Source: JBEIFW01 sp044370695 (lineage in GTDB: Bacteria > Actinomycetota > Acidimicrobiia > Acidimicrobiales > Ilumatobacteraceae). From it: a stretch of 18,124 nucleotides of DNA. The DNA lies in contig JBILVB010000076.1 in the NCBI GenBank assembly GCA_044370695.1, positions 1 through 18,124 on the forward strand, written 5' to 3'. Made by a program: the position numbers and the translations under genes. The stretch's first letter is position 1. Each line of letters opens with the position of its first letter. Below the pieces are notes generated by a model, which did no database searches, was not told the DNA's origin, and saw only the letters and a list, made by a program, of their open reading frames with translations. Below, in pieces: positions 13,922 through 18,124 of this stretch.

Positions 13922-14205
13922 GCGCGCAGGTCGCGCATCGGCTCCCGGGTCCCGTCGCTGAGGCGGCGGGTGCCGCACCCGGCTGCGTCGAACCGCCAGA
14001 AGTGGGCGGTGCACACGAGGTCCGGACCGTCGACTGCGCCGACTGCGGCGAGATGGTTCCAGGCGTGGGGGCAGCGGGCATCGTGGACGTGGACCCCACC
14101 GTCGTGATCCCGCCACACGACGACCTCGGCGCCGTCGAGTTCGGCGGCCCGGATCGCACCCGCCTCGAGCTCCGTCGAGGGGCACAGCGCCACGGGTTCG
14201 GCCAC
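13873..14205 (-). CDS. Small Rieske [2Fe-2S] protein
   Basis: A 110-residue single-domain Rieske ferredoxin-like protein for electron transfer. The cluster ligands are C45-x-H47 (RCPHAWNHLA) and C65-x2-H68 (CTAHFWRFD), the canonical spacing. The residues after the second motif, HFWRFD rather than HGWxFD, match the soluble ferredoxin/oxygenase type loosely. There is no transmembrane segment or Tat signal, so it is cytoplasmic and not the bc1 subunit. No oxygenase or reductase partner gene is adjacent. The GTG at 14205 has no Shine-Dalgarno sequence but has TAGGGT six bases upstream, pointing to a leaderless mRNA. Its 3' end overlaps the convergent ppgK by 49 bases. It is divergent from the lycopene cyclase-family gene, with a mirrored promoter. 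Confidence 0.9.
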   Translation of the reverse strand: MAEPVALCPSTELEAGAIRAAELDGAEVVVWRDHDGGVHVHDARCPHAWNHLAAVGAVDGPDLVCTAHFWRFDAAGCGTRRLSDGTREPMRDLRAYPCAERDGWIWATPA

Positions 14206-14207
14206 GA

Positions 14208-14293
14208 CCGCACCCTAGCGACGCACGCAACGGATTCGGGCGGGAGGGCGCACCGGGGAGGGCGTTCGCACAGACGACGGTCGTAGGGTGCGG
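14208..14293. promoter_or_regulatory. Mirror-image divergent leaderless promoters
   Basis: On the minus strand TAGGGT (14212-14217) precedes the Rieske GTG by six bases. On the plus strand TAGGGT (14284-14289) precedes the cyclase GTG by six bases. The identity extends to tagggtgcgg on both strands, plus gtcg upstream with one inserted base (arms 14208-14222 and 14280-14293). No other feature is seen in the 90-base gap. Confidence 0.65.
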
Positions 14294-14295
14294 GG

Positions 14296-15492
14296 GTGAT
14301 CGACGACGTCGCCGTGGTGGGTGGCGGACCGGCGGCATGGGCGGCTGCGGCGGCGTGCGCGCAGGCCGGCTGCCGGGTGCGCCTGCTCACCACGGACCCG
14401 GAACCGGCCTGGCCGGCGACCTACGGGCTGTGGGCCGATCAGCTCGACGGTCTCGGGCTCGGCCGGCCGTGGTCGCACCGGTGGGAGACGGCCACGGTCG
14501 TGACGACGACCGCTCGGTCGCTCCCCGTCGCCTACGTCCGGCTCGACAACGCCGCGCTCGCCGCCGCGCTCGCCGCCGCCGCCGCCGGGGTGGCGATCGA
14601 GCGCACCCGGGTGCTCGCGGTCGATCCCCCGGCTGCGCCGGGTTCCACGGGCGGGGTCCAGATCCTGCACTGCGCCGAGGGTGGGTCCGTGGCCGCGCGG
14701 CTCGTCGTCGTGGCCGCCGGCTCGGGGTCCGCGCTCGTCGGACGGACCCGCCCGCCGCGCGCCGCGCAACTCGCGTGGGGCTGCACCGTCCCGGCCGAGG
14801 ACGCCCCGGCGCTCGACCCGGCCGGCTGCGTGTTCATGGACTGGTCCGCCCCGGCGGGCGAGCGGGGTGCACCACCGGGCGGACCGCCGAGCTTCCTGTA
14901 CGCGCAGGGGCTCGGCGACGGCCGGGTGTTCGTCGAGGAGACCGTGCTCGCCACGACCGACGTGCGTGCCGATCTCGGCGGCCTGCGCGCCCGGCTCGCC
15001 GATCGAGGGATCCGGCTCGACCGGGCCGAGCACGTCGAGCAGGTTCGCATCCCGCTCGGTCGCGGGCCGGTACGCCCCCGGCACGTGGTGGCCTTCGGGG
15101 CCGCCGGCGGGTACGTCCATCCGGCGACCGGGTACTCGCTCGCGCGCAGCCTGCGGGCCGCGCCGGTCCTCGCCCGGGCCGTCGTCGCCGCGCTCGACGG
15201 ACCCGGACCGGTCGATGCCCGGGTGGCGGCGTGCCACGAGGCGTTGTGGCCCGTGGCGCAGCGACGGGCGGACGCGCTGGTGCGCTACGGCGCAGCGGTC
15301 GTCTGCCGGCTCGACCGGGCGCGCGCGACCGAACTGTTCGACGCGCTGTTCGCGCTGCCGGTGCCGGCGTGGCGTGCCTACGTCGACCACACCGGGGGTC
15401 CGGCTCGCCTGGCGGGGACGATGACCCGGGTGTTCGCCGCCGCCGGGGCCCGCCTGCGCCTCGGGCTCGCCTCGGGCGGCCGGCTCGGCTGA
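14296..15492 (+). CDS. Lycopene cyclase family protein (FAD-dependent)
   Basis: A 398-residue flavoprotein of the CrtL/CrtY lycopene cyclase family, which closes beta-ionone rings on lycopene at the membrane. The dinucleotide fold opens with VAVVGGGPAA (5-14). YGLWADQL (43-50) corresponds to the YGVW-D motif. CVFMDW (178-183) and FVEETVLA (212-219) match the conserved F-MDW and EET-L elements. GAAGGYVHPATGYSLARSL (268-286) matches the HPATGY signature. The C-terminal DALFALPVPAWRAYVD also fits. Motif order and length agree with the family. No phytoene synthase, desaturase or other carotenoid gene is in the window, so a true lycopene substrate is probable but unproven. The start is a GTG directly after a TAGGGT box, so the transcript is probably leaderless. 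Alanine-rich runs in 85-100 come from GC-rich codon repeats. Confidence 0.85.
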   Translation: MIDDVAVVGGGPAAWAAAAACAQAGCRVRLLTTDPEPAWPATYGLWADQLDGLGLGRPWSHRWETATVVTTTARSLPVAYVRLDNAALAAALAAAAAGVAIERTRVLAVDPPAAPGSTGGVQILHCAEGGSVAARLVVVAAGSGSALVGRTRPPRAAQLAWGCTVPAEDAPALDPAGCVFMDWSAPAGERGAPPGGPPSFLYAQGLGDGRVFVEETVLATTDVRADLGGLRARLADRGIRLDRAEHVEQVRIPLGRGPVRPRHVVAFGAAGGYVHPATGYSLARSLRAAPVLARAVVAALDGPGPVDARVAACHEALWPVAQRRADALVRYGAAVVCRLDRARATELFDALFALPVPAWRAYVDHTGGPARLAGTMTRVFAAAGARLRLGLASGGRLG

Positions 15493-15495
15493 ACC

Positions 15496-15524
15496 GACCG
15501 GGCGGGTGGCGTCCGCCGCCGGTC
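15496..15524. terminator. Possible bidirectional terminator hairpin
   Basis: gaccgg (15496-15501) pairs with ccggtc (15519-15524) in the gap between convergent genes. The outer arm reaches into the stop codon of the flavin oxidoreductase. There is no T-run on either side, so this is a weak call. Confidence 0.3.
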
Positions 15525-16560
15525 AGCGCAGCGCCGGGAGCACCTCGGCGCCGGTCCGCTCGATGGCGCCGAACAGTTCGGCGTCGGGCATGCCGCCCAT
15601 GTCGAGCATGACGAGCACCGTGTCGAGCGACAGCAACCGCGTGAGCTGCCCGAGCCGGTCGACCACCTCGGCCGTGGAACCGCAGACCGCCGTGGTGGCG
15701 CACAGCCGGTCGAAGTCGAACCCGCCGAGGCCGTTGCTCACGCCGTTGGTCGACCACGCCACGAGGTCGTTCACGAACTCGATGTACGCCCGGTAGCGGG
15801 GCTCCCAGCGCTGGCGGGCCTCGGCCCGGCTACCGGCGACGAAGAAATGCAGGCAGCACCCGATACGCCGGCCGGCGGGGTCGTGGCCGTGGAGGTCCCA
15901 CTGCTCGAGGTAGCGATCGACCATCGGACGGAACATCTCCGGGGTGCCGAACACCGTCGGCAGCATGATCCCCAGGCCGAGGCGCGCCGCGAGGTCGACC
16001 GATTCGGTGGAGGCCCCGCCACCGATCCAGAACGGCGCCCGATCGCGCTGCACCGGGCGCGGGTGCAACTGCACGCCCTCGAGCGGCGCCCGATGAAGGC
16101 CGCTCCAGGTCACGGATTCCTCGGTCCACAGGCGCACGAGGATCTCGACGTGCTCGGCGAACACCGCCTTGGCGTGGCGCGGGTCCTGGCCGAGCGCCGC
16201 GTAGGCGTGCGGGAAGAACGTGCCGCGTCCGATCACCGGTTCGGCCCGCCCGCCCGAGAGCACGTCGACGGTCGCGTAGTCCTCGGCGAGGCGCAGTGGA
16301 TCGTTGTTCACCCCGAGCGCCACCCCGGTGGACAGCCGAAGCCGGGTGGTGCGCTCCGCGATCGCTCCGAGCACGACGGCCGGCGACGACAGGATGTACT
16401 CACAGGCGTGGTGCTCGCCGAGGTGCACCGAGTCGAATCCGGCCTGCTCGGCGAGCACCGCCTGCTCGACCAGGTTCCGGTGGCGTTCGGCCGGGGAACG
16501 ACACACCCCGGTGACCGGGTCGGCGACGAGGTCGCCGAGGCTGAGCAGACCGACGCGCAT
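15523..16560 (-). CDS. LLM-class (luciferase-like) flavin-dependent oxidoreductase
   Basis: A 345-residue TIM-barrel monooxygenase of the bacterial luciferase-like superfamily, using FMN or F420. The N-terminus MRVGLLSLGDLVADP begins the first strand. LAEQAGFDSVHLGEHH (37-52) is the hallmark region after helix 1. Next are RLRLSTGVALGVNNDPLRLA (82-101) and DVLSGGRAEPVIGRG (108-122). PFWIGGGASTESVDLAARLG lies in the second half. Length fits single-component members. The substrate and the choice of FMN or F420 cannot be decided from sequence reading. The ATG at 16560 is the natural family start. A longer in-frame reading from 16875 only shadows uridine kinase. A TACGGT box lies eight bases upstream and no Shine-Dalgarno sequence is present. 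Confidence 0.92.
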   Translation of the reverse strand: MRVGLLSLGDLVADPVTGVCRSPAERHRNLVEQAVLAEQAGFDSVHLGEHHACEYILSSPAVVLGAIAERTTRLRLSTGVALGVNNDPLRLAEDYATVDVLSGGRAEPVIGRGTFFPHAYAALGQDPRHAKAVFAEHVEILVRLWTEESVTWSGLHRAPLEGVQLHPRPVQRDRAPFWIGGGASTESVDLAARLGLGIMLPTVFGTPEMFRPMVDRYLEQWDLHGHDPAGRRIGCCLHFFVAGSRAEARQRWEPRYRAYIEFVNDLVAWSTNGVSNGLGGFDFDRLCATTAVCGSTAEVVDRLGQLTRLLSLDTVLVMLDMGGMPDAELFGAIERTGAEVLPALR

Positions 16561-16568
16561 GGGACCGA

Positions 16569-16574
16569 ACCGTA
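16569..16574 (-). promoter_or_regulatory. Putative leaderless -10 of the flavin oxidoreductase gene
   Basis: TACGGT on the minus strand fits TANNNT and ends eight bases before the ATG at 16560. It lies between the uridine kinase terminator hairpin and the start codon. Confidence 0.45.
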
Positions 16575-16589
16575 CTCCCGGCGCAACGC

Positions 16590-16617
16590 ACCCGGCCGAC
16601 CCTCGGGCCGGCCGGGT
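16590..16617 (-). terminator. Hairpin terminator downstream of uridine kinase
   Basis: acccggcc (16590-16597) and ggccgggt (16610-16617) are perfect complementary arms with a 12-base loop. The hairpin begins nine bases after the udk stop and precedes the next gene's promoter. The T-tract is missing, which is common in GC-rich actinobacteria. Confidence 0.45.
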
Positions 16618-16625
16618 GACCCCGG

Positions 16626-17240
16626 TCAGACCGCCGACGCGACCCGGGCGGCGAGCATGTCGAGCGCCGGGTCGTTGTGGCCGCCGCGAGGGATGATCAC
16701 GTCGGCGTGCCGCTTGGTCGGCTCGACGAACTGCAGGTGCATCGGGCGCACCGTCTCGAGGTACTGGGCGATCACGCTGTCGACGGTGCGGCCCCGTTCC
16801 ACGAGATCGCGCCGCAACCGTCGGATGAACCGCACGTCGGCGTCGGCGTCGACGAACACCTTGAGGTCGTAACACCCGAGCAGGTCCGGTTCGTAGAGCG
16901 CGAAGATGCCTTCGACGACCACGATGCGGGCCGGCTCGACCCGCCGGGTGGCCGTCGAGCGGTCGTGCCGGGTGAAGTCGTAGTCGGGCTCGTCGACACC
17001 ATGGCCGGCGAGCAGGTCGCGGACGTGGGTCAGCAGCAACGGCCAGTCGAAGCTCGAGGGGTGGTCGTAGTTGGCCTGGGCCCGCTGCTCGAACGGCACG
17101 GCCGGCTGCGCGCGGTAGTAGGCGTCGAGGTGCACGAGCGCCAACGCGTCGGGGCCGACGACGCCCCGGAGGCGTTCGGCGACCGTCGACTTCCCGGATC
17201 CCGTGCCCCCGGCGACGCCGATGACGAAGGGGCGCGACAC
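16626..17240 (-). CDS. udk: Uridine kinase
   Basis: Phosphorylates uridine/cytidine in pyrimidine salvage. The 204-residue length matches the bacterial enzyme. The P-loop GGTGSGKST is at 11-19. HLDAYYR (37-43) holds the catalytic aspartate D39. NYDHPSSFDWPLL (57-69) and YDFTRHDR (87-94) line the nucleoside site. VVVEGIFALY (107-116) is the Walker B-like strand. RRLRRDLVERGRT (140-152) is the lid, and EPTKRHADVIIPRGG (173-187) ends the core. The GTG at 17240 is chosen because it leads directly into the P-loop strand and has TAGGTT seven bases upstream. The open frame upstream of it is Pro/Arg-rich shadow of the 18-base repeat in the neighbouring gene. It follows the GerMN lipoprotein gene with a 10-base gap. 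Confidence 0.93.
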   Translation of the reverse strand: MSRPFVIGVAGGTGSGKSTVAERLRGVVGPDALALVHLDAYYRAQPAVPFEQRAQANYDHPSSFDWPLLLTHVRDLLAGHGVDEPDYDFTRHDRSTATRRVEPARIVVVEGIFALYEPDLLGCYDLKVFVDADADVRFIRRLRRDLVERGRTVDSVIAQYLETVRPMHLQFVEPTKRHADVIIPRGGHNDPALDMLAARVASAV

Positions 17241-17247
17241 GGGGCCG

Positions 17248-17253
17248 AACCTA
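17248..17253 (-). promoter_or_regulatory. Putative leaderless -10 of udk overlapping the upstream stop codon
   Basis: TAGGTT on the minus strand fits TANNNT and ends seven bases before the udk GTG at 17240. Its TAG is also the stop codon of the GerMN lipoprotein gene. The box may give udk its own transcript inside the operon. Confidence 0.4.
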
Positions 17254-18042
17254 CTGGCCGGTGCCCGGGGGCGCGCCCGGCACCGTGGTCGGACCGGCGG
17301 ACGTGGTCGGGCCGGCGGACGTGGTCGGGCCGGCGGACGTGGTCGGGCCGGCGGACGTGGTCGGGCCGGCGGACGTGGTCGGGCCGGCGGTCGTACCGGG
17401 GCTCGTCGTCGTCGACGGCGGGCTCGACAACAGGATCTGGTAGTCCTCCTTCGCGACGGGCGCATCGCGCTGGCTGCCGTCGGGGAGGAACGCCGCGAGC
17501 GGGGAACCGCCGAGGGTGAAGCGCACCTGTCCCACCCCGGGCCGCTCCGTCAAGGTGAGCACGATCTGCCCGAAGGCGAACGACTGCTCCGAGCGGGGCA
17601 GGTCCCGCACGGCCGGGTTCAGATCGACCGTGGCGACCCCGCCCGACACGGTCACCCGGTTGAGCACCCGCGGGCTCGCCGGGATGGCCGAACGAAGCGA
17701 CGGTACGGTCGTGTCGGGCCCGGCCGCCAGCAGGTCGAGCACCTCGCTCACGGTCACCCCGCGCGGCCGGGACCGCTCGGTGCGCCGCAGCTGTCCGATG
17801 CCCACGAAGTAGAGGGCCACCAGTTCGGTCGGGACCGTCGTCGTCGGCACGATCGTGGTCGCAGCGGTGGTCGCGATCGTCGTCGAGGTGGTCGTGGTGG
17901 TGACCTCGCTCAGGTCGGCGGGCGGGACGAGCGGTTCGTACCCCACCCGGGGCTGGGTGCCGCACCCGGCTGTCAGGGCGATCGTCACGACGCTCGTCAC
18001 GGCAGCGGTCAGGGCCGCCCGCAGGGCGTCGGCGCTCGTCAC
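17251..18042 (-). CDS. GerMN-domain lipoprotein (LpqB-like position)
   Basis: A 263-residue predicted lipoprotein. The N-terminal hydrophobic segment ends in the lipobox LTAGC, with C27 the lipidated cysteine. A Thr-rich linker spans about 47-71. Residues about 72-208 look like a GerMN domain: a strand LVALYFVG, then VTVSEVLDLLAAGP, SGGVATVDLN and QIVLTLTERPGVGQVRFTLGG. The C-terminal 50 residues are a TTSAGP repeat. The gene directly follows a histidine kinase, with a GTGA overlap at its GTG start. In Actinobacteria MtrB is followed by LpqB, a GerMN lipoprotein that modulates the MtrAB system, so this is probably a shortened counterpart (LpqB is about twice as long and has a beta-propeller, absent here). 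It would sit on the outer face of the membrane. The in-frame start at 18102 is rejected because it lies inside the kinase gene. Confidence 0.85.
   Translation of the reverse strand: MTSADALRAALTAAVTSVVTIALTAGCGTQPRVGYEPLVPPADLSEVTTTTTSTTIATTAATTIVPTTTVPTELVALYFVGIGQLRRTERSRPRGVTVSEVLDLLAAGPDTTVPSLRSAIPASPRVLNRVTVSGGVATVDLNPAVRDLPRSEQSFAFGQIVLTLTERPGVGQVRFTLGGSPLAAFLPDGSQRDAPVAKEDYQILLSSPPSTTTSPGTTAGPTTSAGPTTSAGPTTSAGPTTSAGPTTSAGPTTVPGAPPGTGQ
17296..17385 (-). repeat. 18-base tandem repeat coding for TTSAGP
   Basis: Five exact copies of the unit ggcggacgtggtcgggcc lie inside the 3' end of the GerMN lipoprotein gene. The unit is two times nine and in frame, so it encodes the hexapeptide TTSAGP repeatedly. 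Such Thr/Ser/Pro tails are often spacer-like. Near-perfect nucleotide identity between copies points to recent expansion. Confidence 0.92.
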
Positions 18043-18124
18043 GGGCCGACCGCCAGCTCGACCACGAAGCGCGAGCCGCCGCCGGGACGGTCCTCCACCC
18101 ACGCGGTCCCGCCGTGGAGGACGG
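18039..18124 (-). CDS. Sensor histidine kinase, C-terminal fragment
   Basis: Only the last 27 codons are in the window, ending at the TGA (18039-18041). The residues HGGTAWVEDRPGGGSRFVVEL match the end of the HATPase domain, including the G2-box glycines. The stop overlaps the GerMN lipoprotein GTG as GTGA. With that neighbour, an MtrB-type kinase is likely. The fragment alone cannot prove which kinase it is. Confidence 0.8.
   Translation of the reverse strand, partial: VLHGGTAWVEDRPGGGSRFVVELAVGP

Noticed and set aside
17296..17385. CRISPR-like array
   Set aside because: The units are contiguous with no spacers, too short, and in frame inside a coding gene.
17241..17465. Pro/Arg repeat N-terminal extension of uridine kinase
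   Set aside because: It is the lipoprotein's 18-base repeat read in another frame; the conserved kinase starts at the GTG at 17240.

Overview
The window is very GC-rich, with dense coding on both strands and 1- to 4-base ATGA/GTGA overlaps between co-directional genes. The gene content is actinobacterial: a strict polyphosphate glucokinase, a wax ester synthase/diacylglycerol acyltransferase, a sensor kinase followed by a GerMN lipoprotein (the mtrB-lpqB layout), and GTG starts 6-8 bases after a TANNNT-like -10 box, which is typical of leaderless transcripts. An Acidimicrobiia-like member of the Actinomycetota is my best guess. No rRNA, tRNA, transposase or CRISPR array is visible, so the placement is inference.

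Layout. (a) 1-1145: a DUF559/AbiEi-like gene flanked by two copies of a 23-base repeat. It runs into a 15-G homopolymer, an inverted-repeat element and a 10-base tandem repeat. (b) 1146-3361, minus strand: a 3-hydroxyisobutyrate dehydrogenase-like gene, a small membrane protein and a short-chain dehydrogenase. They are divergent from a CaiB/BaiF CoA-transferase (3463-4659, plus). Together these look like an acyl-CoA or hydroxy-acid catabolic cluster, and two palindromes sharing a 12-base core lie upstream of the two dehydrogenases. (c) 4752-6160, plus: rph and rdgB, separated by seven copies of a 14-base repeat that carries the stop/start junction ATGA. (d) 6193-9718, minus: pgi, a D-threonine aldolase/D-serine dehydratase-like PLP enzyme and a methyltransferase, tightly coupled. 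(e) 9745-10554, plus: a TesB-type acyl-CoA thioesterase whose start lies only 26 bases from the pgi start. (f) 10577-12052, minus: the WS/DGAT. (g) 12147-13921, plus: a metallo-beta-lactamase-fold hydrolase coupled to polyphosphate glucokinase, whose 3' end overlaps a convergent Rieske ferredoxin-like gene. (h) 14296-15492, plus: a lycopene cyclase-family gene, divergent from the Rieske gene with mirror-image promoters. (i) 15523-18124, minus: an LLM-class flavin oxidoreductase, uridine kinase, a GerMN lipoprotein and the last codons of a histidine kinase.

Most genes are housekeeping or central/lipid metabolism. The unusual signal is in the junctions. Five unrelated short tandem repeats or homopolymers (15 G; 10, 14, 15 and 18 bases) sit at gene ends or starts. 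The 14-base array turns the rph-rdgB junction into a ladder of six five-codon mini-ORFs, each overlapping the next by ATGA. I consider that ladder the most interesting feature of the window.
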